A stretch of DNA of 64,000 bases from JADKIH01 sp031417555 (GCA_031417555.1 JANOVV010000085.1:25794-89793); one strand, 5' to 3'. Positions 36,022 through 46,031 are shown, counted from the first letter of the stretch. The notes: generated by a model from the sequence alone, not told the origin. Made by a program: numbers and translations.

Positions 36022-38991
36022 ATGAAAATCCAAAAGTTGTATTGTTTAAAAAATATTCTTCTTGTTTCGTTCTTTTTAAAATCCTATTTAACATTTTCTC
36101 AACAGAATTTAATAAAATACGTCGATCCAATGATCGGAACAGGCGGTCATGGTCATACTTTTCCCGGTGCTACTGTTCCTTTTGGAATGGTTCAGCTAAG
36201 TCCGGATTCGCGAATCGATGGCAGCTGGGACGGATGCAGCGGTTACCATTATTCTGACTCTGTTATTTTTGGCTTCTCTCATACTCATCTCAGTGGTACC
36301 GGAGTAAGTGATTATGGCGATATTTTACTTTTTCCTTTTACCGGAAAATTTAATTCAGAAAAAAAATATTCATCTACCTTTAATCATACAAATGAAATTG
36401 CCTCACCCGGGTATTATTCCGTATTCCTGAATAGCGAAGCCATTAAAGCTGAATTGACAGCTTCTGAAAGAGTTGGCTTTCATCAATATTCATATAATTC
36501 TGGAATTGATAGTGCGGGTCTCATTATTGATTTAAGACATCGCGATAAAGTAACCGGTGCTGAATTATTTCAGATTGACGATAAACATATCGCCGGTTTT
36601 CGCCGATCTTCTGCCTGGGCTAACGACCAACTCATCTTCTTTTTTATAGAATTTTCTGATGCCGTAAAATTTGATTTTGTTCAATCCGATTCTATAATAC
36701 TTTCCGGCAGGAAAAATAATCAAACAACATTTTGCGGAAATATTTATGCCTCTGTTAAATTTAAATTACCCTCTGATAATCGGATTAAAGTTAAAGTCGC
36801 TTTATCATCTGTTAGTACCGAAGGCGCCAGAAATAATTTACTTGCTGAAATCCCTCTTTGGGATTTTCAATTAACCCGTTCCAACGCTGAAAATAAATGG
36901 AATAAAGAACTAAATAAAATTAAAGTCAAAGGTGGAACAGAAGAAAACTTTAAAATATTTTATACTTCTCTTTATCATTGCATGATCGCTCCCAATATTT
37001 ATAATGATGTTGATGGCCACTATCGTGGGCGTGATTTTAAAATACATAAATCACAATCCGATTACTATACTGTTTTTTCTCTATGGGATACTTTTCGTGC
37101 CTGGCATCCGCTAATGACAATCATTGATCAGAAAAGAACACTTGACTACATCAAAACATTTCTCAAACAATATGAGCAAGGGAGAATGTTACCCGTATGG
37201 GAATTGTCTTCCAATGAAACGGAATGTATGATTGGTTATCACTCTGTTAGTGTTATTACCGATGCATATTTGAAAGGAATAAATAATTTCAATGCAGAAG
37301 AAGCTCTAATGGCTATGAGAAATAGTGCTGAAGCAAAAAACCGATATGGCCTTGGAGCATATATTAACCATGGTTATCTCGATATATTGGACGAATCAGA
37401 ATCCGTTTCTAAAACACTGGAATATTCATACGACGATTGGTGCATTTCAAAATTTGCAAATGCCATTGGCAGAAAGGATGTTGAAAAACAATACTGTAAA
37501 AGATCCAAACATTGGCAAAATCTGTTTGATAAAAACACAAAATTTATTCGTCCCAGGAAAAATGGTGGCTGGCTTAAACCTTTTGATCCTTTTGAGGTAA
37601 ATAATAATTATACAGAAGCAAACGGATGGCAATATACATTTTTCGTTCCTCACGATGTAAATGAAATGATCAATAAAATGGGAGGTAGAAATGCTTTTGA
37701 AGAGAAACTTGATCAGCTATTTTCATCTCAAAATAAAACTACCGGTCGTGATCAGGCAGATATAACCGGAATGATTGGGCAATATGCTCATGGTAATGAA
37801 CCAAGTCATCATATGGCTTACCTCTATAACTATACTGACCATCCATGGAAAACGCAAATGCGCATAACTCAAATTCTAAGTGAAATGTATCAAGCCAAGC
37901 CGGATGGACTTATTGGAAATGAAGATTGTGGACAAATGAGCGCCTGGTTTGTTATGAGTGCCATGGGACTATACCAGATTTGTCCGGGTAATAATACATT
38001 TGAAATTACTACTCCATTATTCGATGATGTATGGATTAATCTTGAAAACGGTAAAACATTTCACATACATAAAGAAAACAATTCGATAGAAAATCAATAT
38101 ATTCAGAATTCAATATGTAATGATATTAAAGTTAAAAAACATTTACCATTTCAAACCCTGATTCAAGGCGGAGAATTGATACATTTTATGGGAAAAGAAA
38201 TGAACGATGAAAAAGAAGAATTGAAAGGATTAATACCAGAAAAAGAAAGATCAATATATAATAATTGTAATTCAGATTTTATAATTTCTCCTGTACCTGA
38301 ATTCCTTTCTTCAGTATTTAAAACTTTTGTTGATGTTTCCCTTCAAAGTGACTCCGAACTGAAAATATTTTATTCATTAAATGGTAAAAATCCTGATACA
38401 TTATCAGAAAAATATACAAGACCTATTAAAATCGATACCACCATTATTCTAAAAGCAATTGCTTTTGATCAATTTGGAAATTCAAGCTATATCACGACTA
38501 CCAAATTCAATAAAATGCCACATCCGGATTGGAAAATAAATATTTTATCGAAATATAATTCGCAATATACCGCAGGAGGCGATGAAGGAATTATCGATGG
38601 TATAAAAGGGGATAATGATTGGCGAAAAGGCGGCTGGCAAGGATACCAGGGACAAGATTTTGAATCTGTTATTGATTTTGGTAACGAAATTTTGATTTCA
38701 TCAGTTGGTGCCCGTTTTATGCAAGATACCCGATCATGGATTTTGATGCCTGTAAATGTTATTTATGAAATATCTGAAGATAATATTCACTATCAAAAAG
38801 TACTTTCCGTTTCCAATTTAATTGCTGATACAGTAATGACAAATACCATAGAAGAACTCGGCGGAAAAATTGAACCGGTCAAAGCCAGATTTTTAAAAGT
38901 GAAAGCCAAAAATTATGGTACTCTCCCCTCCTGGCATGCCGGCTATGGCGGTGAAGCGTTTATCTTTATAGATGAAATAGATATTAAATAA
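36022..38991 (+). CDS. GH92 alpha-mannosidase with C-terminal discoidin-like domain
   Basis: About 989 residues from ATG 36022, with a signal peptide (KNILLVSFFLKSYLTFSQ). The GH92 core has YVDPMIGTGGHGHTFPG, PFGMVQLSPD, FSHTHLSGTG, the conserved IGNEDCGQMSAWFVMSAMGL and YQICPG. It is followed by a chitobiase C-terminal-like beta domain (about 770-830) and an F5/8C-type domain (TAGGDEGIIDGIKGDNDW). GH92 enzymes are calcium-dependent exo-alpha-mannosidases acting outside the cytoplasm. No SusC/SusD genes are adjacent, so it is not a classical polysaccharide-utilisation locus. Next gene follows 51 bp downstream. Confidence 0.9.
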   Translation: MKIQKLYCLKNILLVSFFLKSYLTFSQQNLIKYVDPMIGTGGHGHTFPGATVPFGMVQLSPDSRIDGSWDGCSGYHYSDSVIFGFSHTHLSGTGVSDYGDILLFPFTGKFNSEKKYSSTFNHTNEIASPGYYSVFLNSEAIKAELTASERVGFHQYSYNSGIDSAGLIIDLRHRDKVTGAELFQIDDKHIAGFRRSSAWANDQLIFFFIEFSDAVKFDFVQSDSIILSGRKNNQTTFCGNIYASVKFKLPSDNRIKVKVALSSVSTEGARNNLLAEIPLWDFQLTRSNAENKWNKELNKIKVKGGTEENFKIFYTSLYHCMIAPNIYNDVDGHYRGRDFKIHKSQSDYYTVFSLWDTFRAWHPLMTIIDQKRTLDYIKTFLKQYEQGRMLPVWELSSNETECMIGYHSVSVITDAYLKGINNFNAEEALMAMRNSAEAKNRYGLGAYINHGYLDILDESESVSKTLEYSYDDWCISKFANAIGRKDVEKQYCKRSKHWQNLFDKNTKFIRPRKNGGWLKPFDPFEVNNNYTEANGWQYTFFVPHDVNEMINKMGGRNAFEEKLDQLFSSQNKTTGRDQADITGMIGQYAHGNEPSHHMAYLYNYTDHPWKTQMRITQILSEMYQAKPDGLIGNEDCGQMSAWFVMSAMGLYQICPGNNTFEITTPLFDDVWINLENGKTFHIHKENNSIENQYIQNSICNDIKVKKHLPFQTLIQGGELIHFMGKEMNDEKEELKGLIPEKERSIYNNCNSDFIISPVPEFLSSVFKTFVDVSLQSDSELKIFYSLNGKNPDTLSEKYTRPIKIDTTIILKAIAFDQFGNSSYITTTKFNKMPHPDWKINILSKYNSQYTAGGDEGIIDGIKGDNDWRKGGWQGYQGQDFESVIDFGNEILISSVGARFMQDTRSWILMPVNVIYEISEDNIHYQKVLSVSNLIADTVMTNTIEELGGKIEPVKARFLKVKAKNYGTLPSWHAGYGGEAFIFIDEIDIK

Positions 38992-39042
38992 AATTTTCAG
39001 CAACGATTGATTTTATTTACTTTGCCTGACCGGTAATTTTAC

Positions 39043-40998
39043 ATGACAAAAAAAATAGAAAAAAATAGCAAGTCCAAAACAAAGGCAGGAAAACCTGATT
39101 TAGAAAATCGTGGAAATTCCGGCAATTCTTTTGCTTTGATTGCACTCGTTATAATTACTTTCTTTTGTTTCTCAGGTGCTTTGAAAAACGAGTTAACAAA
39201 CTGGGATGATCAACAATATATTATCGAAAATCCTCTCATAAAAAGCTTGTCGGGGGAAAACGTAATTGAAATATTCAGCAATAATATAATGGGCAATTAT
39301 CACCCATTAGCTATCCTTTCATTTGCTATAGATTATAATTTATTTCATTTAAGTCCAAAAGGATTTCATGCCACTAGTATACTTATTCATTTATTAAATG
39401 TTATTCTGGTTTTTGCTTTTTTCAGATTGCTGACAGGGCAAGTCATAGTTGCATTCCTGACAGCATTATTATTCGGTATACATCCCATGCATGTTGAATC
39501 TGTTGCATGGGTTTCTGAACGCAAAGATGTTTTATATACATTCTTTTACATGGCTGCACTTTGCACTTATATTTTTTTTATCAAGCAACAAAAAAGAAAA
39601 TGGTTATTTTATACGATTACACTTGTATTTTTTACGTTTTCTCTTTTATCTAAAGGTCAAGCAGTTACTTTACCTCTTGTTTTACTTCTGATAGATTATC
39701 TGTTAAAAAGAAAATTAGACAAGAAAATATTATTTGAAAAAATTCCCTTTTTTATTTTATCCATTGCGATGGGAATAGTTGCTATAAATGCGCAAAAAGA
39801 ATCCGGTGCAATCACTGAAATTCCTTTATTTCCTTTATTTGATCGTATTCTATTTGCCTCTTATGCTTTTCTCGATTACATGTTAAAACTACTATTGCCC
39901 TTAAACTTATCGGCTTTTTATCCTTATCCAATTAAAGTTCAAAGTTTATATCCGGTAATATTTTATGCTTCTCCTTTAATATTACTTGTTTTAGTTGTTT
40001 TATTTTTTCGATTTATAAAAAACTACAAGCAGGTCGTTTTTGGCATGGCATTTTTTATAGTTAACATAATCCTTTTACTTCAACTACTTCCTGTCGGCGG
40101 TTCAATTATGTCGGAACGATATACTTATTTAAGTTATATAGGACTCTTTTTTGTTGTTGGAAATCTATTTTCGGAAATGTGGAATTCCTCTTCCCGAAAA
40201 ATTTCAAAATACAAATATTTTTTTGCTTTTATTCTTGTCAGCTATATATTTTTCCTAAGTTATTCTACTATAAATAGAATTAAAATATGGAAGAATAGTG
40301 AGACGCTTTGGACAGACGTGATTAAAAAAAACCCTGCCGCTGTAATTGCTTATGGTAATCGGGGAAGTTATTATCAAAAACAAGGTAGACTTGATCTTGC
40401 TATGAAAGATTTTAATGAAGCCTTACGTTTAAAACCTGATCATCCCGAAACACTTATTAATCGGTCAGATATTTATAGGATAAACGGTCAATATGATCTT
40501 TCTATTGCTGATTGCAATAAAGCACTTGCAGCGAAAAATAACTATTCAGGCGCTTACATGAACAGAGGAATTGCTTATTGCATTGTTGGAAGGTATGATG
40601 AAGCTTTTAGTGATTTTGGAAAAGTTATTTCTCAGGATTCGAAAAATGCTAATGTATATTGTAACAGAGGTAATCTTTACGACATGAAAGGTTTAATAGA
40701 TTCAGCCATTTCCGATTATTCTATGGCTATTAAATTGCAACCGGAATACGCTGAAGCCTTTTATAATCGTGGAAAATCATTTCTAAGAAAGCAAGACTAT
40801 AATTCTGCTATCAGTGATTTCAACTCAGCATTAAAATTTAATCAGAAATATATTGATGCTTATTATTTCCGTTCACAGGCCTATAAAGCTATAAATGATT
40901 TTACTAATGCATTAAAGGATGCATTAACAGCTGAACAACTAGGCAAAGCTATTGATGGAAATTATATAAAGGAATTACAAAATATTTTAAACAAATAA
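39043..40998 (+). CDS. TMTC-like multi-pass membrane protein with C-terminal TPR repeats
   Basis: 651 residues. After a basic tail, one helix is followed by a loop with TNWDDQQYIIENPLIKSL, then YHPLAILSFAIDYNLFHLSP and LFGIHPMHVESVAWVSERKD; these are the marks of TMTC-type proteins (DUF1736 region, GT-C acidic DD). About nine or ten hydrophobic helices end near residue 410, and about six TPR repeats follow (YGNRGSYYQKQGRLDLAM and similar). In animals TMTC proteins transfer mannose from polyprenyl-phosphate mannose to proteins; a bacterial O-mannosyltransferase role is inference. Between GH92 and the acyltransferase, same strand. Confidence 0.82.
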   Translation: MTKKIEKNSKSKTKAGKPDLENRGNSGNSFALIALVIITFFCFSGALKNELTNWDDQQYIIENPLIKSLSGENVIEIFSNNIMGNYHPLAILSFAIDYNLFHLSPKGFHATSILIHLLNVILVFAFFRLLTGQVIVAFLTALLFGIHPMHVESVAWVSERKDVLYTFFYMAALCTYIFFIKQQKRKWLFYTITLVFFTFSLLSKGQAVTLPLVLLLIDYLLKRKLDKKILFEKIPFFILSIAMGIVAINAQKESGAITEIPLFPLFDRILFASYAFLDYMLKLLLPLNLSAFYPYPIKVQSLYPVIFYASPLILLVLVVLFFRFIKNYKQVVFGMAFFIVNIILLLQLLPVGGSIMSERYTYLSYIGLFFVVGNLFSEMWNSSSRKISKYKYFFAFILVSYIFFLSYSTINRIKIWKNSETLWTDVIKKNPAAVIAYGNRGSYYQKQGRLDLAMKDFNEALRLKPDHPETLINRSDIYRINGQYDLSIADCNKALAAKNNYSGAYMNRGIAYCIVGRYDEAFSDFGKVISQDSKNANVYCNRGNLYDMKGLIDSAISDYSMAIKLQPEYAEAFYNRGKSFLRKQDYNSAISDFNSALKFNQKYIDAYYFRSQAYKAINDFTNALKDALTAEQLGKAIDGNYIKELQNILNK

Positions 40999-41030
40999 AT
41001 TCTAAATACTAATAACTCTCAATTTTTATT

Positions 41031-42077
41031 TTGATTCAAACTGCAAACAAGAGACTTCTCTTTCTCGATTCTTCAAGGGGTCTTGCAGCATTAATTGTTT
41101 TACTTTCCCATTTTCAACTAACCTTACTTCCGCAATTTAACAATTCATGGTTAATGAAATCTCCGTTTCATTTAATGTTAGACGGGACTTCTGCTATACT
41201 ATACTTTTTTATTCTTAGCGGATTTGTATTAACACTTTCCATTCAAAGCGAAGAAAAAATTTCAATTGGAAACTATGTGAAATTTATTTTACTTAGAATA
41301 TTTAGAATTTATCCTGCCTTTATTTTTACTTTAATAATTTCTTTTGTAGCAATTCATAATTTAGAACCCGGAACAACAACATGGCTCAGCCAATATTGGA
41401 AAACTCAGCATGATCTTCATTCTTTGCTTAATCAAGCCGTGTTAATTGTACGACTGCCAAATGATCCGTTGCTTCGTTTAATTCCTCAGGATTGGACACT
41501 AAGCATTGAAATTGCATTATCGATGATCTTACCTCTACTCGTCTTCACTTTCAGAAAAAAATCAACTTTCTTTTTAATTGTGATTTATCTTTTAGTTCTA
41601 TTTATAAAGATTGATCCATTTATATTTGATTTTTCATTAGGAATCTTTATGGCTTGCAATCTGGAGGCATTAAAAAACAAATGGGCTAATAATAAATACA
41701 AAATTTACCTGCTTGGTTTTGCTTTTTCATTAATAAGTGCTGATTTTGCATTTCCCGATCTGATGAAAGTGACAGATACCATTCTTATTCATCATAAAAG
41801 CTGGGGACTTGCCATAATATTATGGGCCATCATTTCATCGGATAAAATTCAACGTTTATTGACATTTAAACCTATTATTTTTTTAGGTAAAATTTCATAC
41901 AGTTTTTATCTTCTTCACTTGATAATACTATTTATCATACTTCGGTTTTTTACATTAAATGCAGCTGTATTTCTACTTGTATATCTAACAATTACGGTTT
42001 TAATTTCCAGTTTAACTTATTATCTTATCGAAAAGCCATCTAATAAAATTAGCAGGTTTCTAGTAAGGAAGAGATAA
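41031..42077 (+). CDS. Acyltransferase family 3 (OafA/YrhL-like)
   Basis: 348 residues, about ten hydrophobic helices. Family start: LLFLDSSRGLAALIVLLSHF, with the catalytic-like His in the LSHF position, and LDGTSAILYFFILSGFVLTL, RIFRIYPAF. The group moves acetyl or succinyl groups onto glycans on the membrane's outer side. Start is TTG at 41031; in-frame TAA at 41013 and no ATG between. 32 bp from the TMTC-like gene, likely the same transcript. Confidence 0.88.
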   Translation: MIQTANKRLLFLDSSRGLAALIVLLSHFQLTLLPQFNNSWLMKSPFHLMLDGTSAILYFFILSGFVLTLSIQSEEKISIGNYVKFILLRIFRIYPAFIFTLIISFVAIHNLEPGTTTWLSQYWKTQHDLHSLLNQAVLIVRLPNDPLLRLIPQDWTLSIEIALSMILPLLVFTFRKKSTFFLIVIYLLVLFIKIDPFIFDFSLGIFMACNLEALKNKWANNKYKIYLLGFAFSLISADFAFPDLMKVTDTILIHHKSWGLAIILWAIISSDKIQRLLTFKPIIFLGKISYSFYLLHLIILFIILRFFTLNAAVFLLVYLTITVLISSLTYYLIEKPSNKISRFLVRKR

Positions 42078-42181
42078 TTATTACATGAAAAATGCTTTAA
42101 TTGACCATTTAATATAAAGATAAGTTAAACTGTCAAAATGAAAACATTAACTTTACCATCTATTTAATAACTATAAAACTT

Positions 42182-43855
42182 ATGTCAAACGCCATATATA
42201 ATGTTCCTGCCGCTATTAATGAACCGGTATTAAATTATGCTCCGGGTAGCTCCGAACGCGAATCAATAAAAGCAGCTTTAAAAAAGATGCGAAATGAAAC
42301 AAGAGACATTCCAATGTATATTGATGGAAAAGAGATTCGTTCCGGGAAAAAAGTAAATATCTCTCCACCACACGATCATAAGCATTCTGTTGGATTTTAT
42401 CATCAGGGTGATAAATCACACATTAAACTAGCCATTGATGCAGCTCTAAAAGCACGTCACGATTGGTCTGAATTAAGTTGGGAAAACCGTGCTTCAATAT
42501 TTCTCAAAGCTGCCGATCTTCTCAGTGGCCCTTACCGTGCAACAATAAATGCAGCAACCATGATTGGCCAAAGTAAAAATGTCTATCAAGCTGAAATAGA
42601 TGCTGCATGTGAGATGATTGACTTTCTTCGTTTCAACGTTCAATTCATGCGCGAAATCTATACTCAACAGCCAATTTCTTCCAAGGGAATTTACAATCGC
42701 CTTGAACAACGTCCGCTAGAAGGATTTGTATTTGCATTGACTCCTTTTAATTTCACTGCAATCAGCGGCAATCTTCCAACAGCTCCTGCAATGATGGGAA
42801 ATACTATCGTTTGGAAGCCTGCAAATACTCAAGTACTGGCTGCCAGCGTTCTCATGCAGGTTTTTATAGAAGCAGGTTTACCTCCGGGAGTTATTAACCT
42901 TGTTTATGTATCCGGAACAGATGCAGGAGAGGTTATTTTTGACAACCCTCATTTTGCAGGAATTCATTTTACAGGATCTACTTCTGTATTTCAACAAATC
43001 TGGAAATCGATTGGTAATAATATTCATAAATATAAAAGCTATCCGCGAATCGTAGGTGAAACAGGTGGTAAAGATTTTATTCTCGCCCACTCTTCAGCAG
43101 ATGTAAAAAGTCTTATTACCGGACTTAGCAGAGGAGCTTTCGAATACCAGGGACAAAAGTGTTCGGCAGCATCACGTGCTTATATTCCTAAAAGTCTTTG
43201 GCCTGAAGTAAAAAAAGGATTGGTTGAAGATTTAAAATCCTTTAAAGTCGGCCCGACTGAGGATTTAAGTAATTTCATCAATGCCGTAATTGACGAAAAA
43301 TCGTTCGACAAACTTGCAAAATATATTGATGATGCTAAAAAAAATAACGATGTTGAAATTATTGCCGGAGGAAATTACGACAAATCGAAAGGTTACTTTA
43401 TTCATCCAACGGTTCTTCTTTGTAAAGATCCTTATTATGTTACCATGTGCGAAGAATTATTTGGGCCTGTTCTGAGTATATATGTTTACGATGACAATAA
43501 ATTTGATGAGATTTTAGAAATCGTTGATCAAACTGCAATATATGCATTGACAGGTTCAATATTTTCACAAGATCGTTATGCAATAGAAAAAGCTTCAGCA
43601 AAACTCGTTCATTCTGCCGGTAATTTTTATATAAATGATAAATGTACGGGAGCTGTTGTTGGACAACAACCTTTCGGCGGAGGTCGTGCTTCAGGTACGA
43701 ATGATAAAGCCGGTTCTATGTACAATCTGCTTCGCTGGGTTTCACCGCGAACAATTAAAGAAACTTTTGTTCCTGCCACCGATTACCGTTATCCGTTCCT
43801 TTCCGAAGAGTCTTCGAACGGCCAAACGGTGAAAGAAAAAGCAAAGATCATTTAA
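42182..43855 (+). CDS. pruA: L-glutamate gamma-semialdehyde dehydrogenase
   Basis: 557 residues, the normal length for the single-domain PruA of Bacteroidota. FVFALTPFNFTAISGNLPTA, catalytic Glu in VGETGGKDFIL, catalytic Cys in GQKCSAASRAYIP and GQQPFGGGRASGTNDKAG. It oxidises glutamate semialdehyde to glutamate with NAD in proline breakdown. No proline dehydrogenase gene is adjacent. Start ATG. Confidence 0.94.
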   Translation: MSNAIYNVPAAINEPVLNYAPGSSERESIKAALKKMRNETRDIPMYIDGKEIRSGKKVNISPPHDHKHSVGFYHQGDKSHIKLAIDAALKARHDWSELSWENRASIFLKAADLLSGPYRATINAATMIGQSKNVYQAEIDAACEMIDFLRFNVQFMREIYTQQPISSKGIYNRLEQRPLEGFVFALTPFNFTAISGNLPTAPAMMGNTIVWKPANTQVLAASVLMQVFIEAGLPPGVINLVYVSGTDAGEVIFDNPHFAGIHFTGSTSVFQQIWKSIGNNIHKYKSYPRIVGETGGKDFILAHSSADVKSLITGLSRGAFEYQGQKCSAASRAYIPKSLWPEVKKGLVEDLKSFKVGPTEDLSNFINAVIDEKSFDKLAKYIDDAKKNNDVEIIAGGNYDKSKGYFIHPTVLLCKDPYYVTMCEELFGPVLSIYVYDDNKFDEILEIVDQTAIYALTGSIFSQDRYAIEKASAKLVHSAGNFYINDKCTGAVVGQQPFGGGRASGTNDKAGSMYNLLRWVSPRTIKETFVPATDYRYPFLSEESSNGQTVKEKAKII

Positions 43856-43872
43856 TCTCTCTTTACAAATAA

Positions 43873-43970
43873 CTTAGTGATCTTTGTGCCTTCCTTTGTG
43901 CACTTTGTGGTTAAATCCAACGGTAATTTTAACCACAAAGTGCGCAAAGGTTTACACAAAGACCACTGAG
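43873..43970. repeat. Inverted repeat of the CTTTGTG...CACTTTGTGGTTAA type
   Basis: Left arm 43873-43914 reads CTTAGTGATCTTTGTG then CCTTTGTGCACTTTGTGG; right arm 43929-43970 is its reverse complement at about 35 of 42 positions, with a 14-bp loop. It would form a long stem between pruA and the DivIC-like gene. Its words (AACCACAAAG, CAAAGG, ACACAAAG) differ from the heptad flavours and the spacing is not strictly 7 bp. Such CTTTGTG words are familiar from dispersed repeats of Bacteroidota. Confidence 0.8.
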
Positions 43971-44097
43971 AAGAAAGGTACTATCTTTCAACAGGAGGCT
44001 GTTATTATCATATTTATTTTATTACTATTAATGAATTTCTATATCTTATCTTTAAAAATAATTTTTACTATTATTCATAAAACTCCATTCTGGAAAA

Positions 44098-44424
44098 ATG
44101 AAAAAAAATAATTATATATTATTTCAAAAACTTCTGCCCTACATTAAAAATAAATTCGTCCTAACTTTTCTCGGTTTTTTAGTCTGGCTTAGTTTTTTTG
44201 ATCGAAATGATTTCATAACAACATGGAGTTATCACAACAAACTCGAAAGTTTAAAGAATGAAAAAGCATATTATGAATCAGAAGTAATAAGGTATACAGA
44301 AGATCTCAATAACTTAATGACCAATCGTGCCAATATGGAAAAATATGCACGTGAAAAGTATTACATGAAAAAAGATAATGAAGATATTTTTGTAATAATC
44401 GACGAAACCCCAAAAAAGAAATAA
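44098..44424 (+). CDS. DivIC/FtsB-family septum formation protein
   Basis: 108 residues. Short basic N terminus, one transmembrane helix (FVLTFLGFLVWLSFFD), then a coiled coil (KLESLKNEKAYYESEVIRY, TEDLNNLMTNRANMEKYARE) and YYMKKDNEDIFVI, which is the FtsB/DivIC layout. It links divisome proteins in the periplasm. The ATG at 44098 lies within AT-rich sequence; there is no strong RBS. Convergent with the mutase gene downstream. Confidence 0.85.
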   Translation: MKKNNYILFQKLLPYIKNKFVLTFLGFLVWLSFFDRNDFITTWSYHNKLESLKNEKAYYESEVIRYTEDLNNLMTNRANMEKYAREKYYMKKDNEDIFVIIDETPKKK

Positions 44425-44429
44425 CCCCA

Positions 44430-44476
44430 GTATCAAGATTCTTGATACTTGATACTTGATACTCAATACTTGATAC
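44430..44476. repeat. Heptad array with hairpin (TTGATAC x5, GTATCAA inverted)
   Basis: GTATCAAGA (44430-44438) pairs with TCTTGATAC (44440-44448), a 9-bp palindrome, followed by TTGATAC, TTGATAC, TCAATAC, TTGATAC to 44476. It fills the gap between two convergent genes. Confidence 0.85.
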
Positions 44477-44483
44477 TCCCTCT

Positions 44484-46031
44484 CTAATATTCCCCAAAAA
44501 CCCTTCTCATTGCATCCGATATCTCGCCCAAAGTCGCCATATTTTCAACGGCTTCTACAATAACAGGCATAAGGTTTTTTCCATCCTTTGCAGCTTGTTC
44601 GACACTTTGAACTGATACTTTTGTTTTTACATCGTCACGATCAGATCTTAGTTTTCTTAATTTTTCAATTTGTAAAATTCTTATCGAATCGTTAACTGAA
44701 AAATGTTTATCGAATGGAGGTTCTTCCATAGTATATTGGTTGAGCCCAACGATTATCCTCTGACCGTTTTCAATGGACTTTTGATAATCATACGATGCTG
44801 CTGCAATTTCATTTTGCATAAAACCGGCTTCTATTGCATTAACAGCTCCACCCATGGCATCTATCCTTTTAATATAGTCTAAAGCTTTCTCCTCCAATTC
44901 ATCAGTAAGCGTTTCTACAAAATATGAACCGGCTAGCGGGTCAACAGTTTCTGTTACTCCACTTTCATAAGCAATTATTTGTTGCGATCGTAAAGCTATC
45001 CGTGCTGCTTCTTCCGTAGGCAGGCTCATAGCTTCATCGTATCCATTTGTATGAAGAGATTGCGTACCTCCAAGTACAGCAGATAAAGCCTGTAGTGTAA
45101 CGCGAACAATATTATTCATCGGTTGTTGTGCCGTCAATGTTGAGCCACCGGTTTGTGTATGAAAACGAAGCATCATTGCACGTGGATCTGTTGCACCAAG
45201 TTCTGTCATAATTTTTGCCCACATTCTCCTTGCTGCCCTGAATTTTGCAGCTTCCTGGAAAACATTGTTATGAGCATTGAAAAAAAATGAAAGTCGCTTT
45301 CCAAAAACGTTTATATCAAGTCCTTTTTCAAGAGCAGCTTTTACATACGCTTTGCCATTTGCCAAAGTAAAAGCAAGCTCCTGTACAGCTGTGGAACCTG
45401 CTTCCCTAATGTGATATCCTGAAATAGAAATTGTATTCCATTTTGGTACTTCTTTACTGCAGTATTCAAAAATATCAGTTATGATACGCATAGATGGTCG
45501 TGGCGGGTAAATGTAAGTTCCACGGGCAGCATACTCTTTAAGGATATCATTTTGAATTGTTCCTGAAATTTTTTTTAAATCAGCCCCCTGTTTCTTTGCC
45601 AATGCAATGTAAAAGGCAAGTAAAACAGATGCAGTGGAATTAATTGTCATTGAGGTTGTAATATTCTCAAGAGGAATTCCATCAAAAAGAATTTCCATAT
45701 CTCTCAAAGAATCAATAGCGACTCCTGCCTTTCCAACTTCTCCATCTGCTAAGTCATGGTCAGAATCATAACCAATTTGAGTTGGCAGATCAAAAGCCAC
45801 TGATAATCCCGTCGTACCCTGCCCAAGTAAAAAATGATATCTTTTGTTAGATTCTTCAGCAGTAGAAAAACCGGCATACTGACGCATAGTCCATAGTTTA
45901 CTTCTATACATATTCGACTGAACTCCGCGTGTAAAAGGAAATTCACCCGGAAGTTCATTTAACTTGTCGTGCTCTGTATAGACAGTTTTAATTTCTATAC
46001 CACTTTCTGTCTGTATTTTCTTCTCTGCCAA
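44484..46031 (-). CDS. B12-dependent acyl-CoA mutase, catalytic (large) subunit without B12 domain
   Basis: 515 residues covering only the TIM-barrel substrate domain. Family text: FTRGVQSNMYRSKLWTMRQY, AGFSTAEESNKRYHFLLGQG, GLSVAFDLPTQIGYDSDHD and FHTQTGGSTLTAQQPMNNIV. The B12-binding domain (DxHxxG) of one-chain methylmalonyl-CoA mutase is absent, so a separate small subunit is needed. Substrates could be methylmalonyl-, isobutyryl- or 2-hydroxyisobutyryl-CoA; I cannot decide. Start TTG at 46031: TAA two codons upstream, no ATG between. Confidence 0.88.
   Translation of the reverse strand: MAEKKIQTESGIEIKTVYTEHDKLNELPGEFPFTRGVQSNMYRSKLWTMRQYAGFSTAEESNKRYHFLLGQGTTGLSVAFDLPTQIGYDSDHDLADGEVGKAGVAIDSLRDMEILFDGIPLENITTSMTINSTASVLLAFYIALAKKQGADLKKISGTIQNDILKEYAARGTYIYPPRPSMRIITDIFEYCSKEVPKWNTISISGYHIREAGSTAVQELAFTLANGKAYVKAALEKGLDINVFGKRLSFFFNAHNNVFQEAAKFRAARRMWAKIMTELGATDPRAMMLRFHTQTGGSTLTAQQPMNNIVRVTLQALSAVLGGTQSLHTNGYDEAMSLPTEEAARIALRSQQIIAYESGVTETVDPLAGSYFVETLTDELEEKALDYIKRIDAMGGAVNAIEAGFMQNEIAAASYDYQKSIENGQRIIVGLNQYTMEEPPFDKHFSVNDSIRILQIEKLRKLRSDRDDVKTKVSVQSVEQAAKDGKNLMPVIVEAVENMATLGEISDAMRRVFGEY

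Noticed and set aside
43884..44111. 75-codon ORF after pruA
   Set aside because: It lies over the inverted repeat at 43873-43970 and overlaps the DivIC-like start; no family resemblance.
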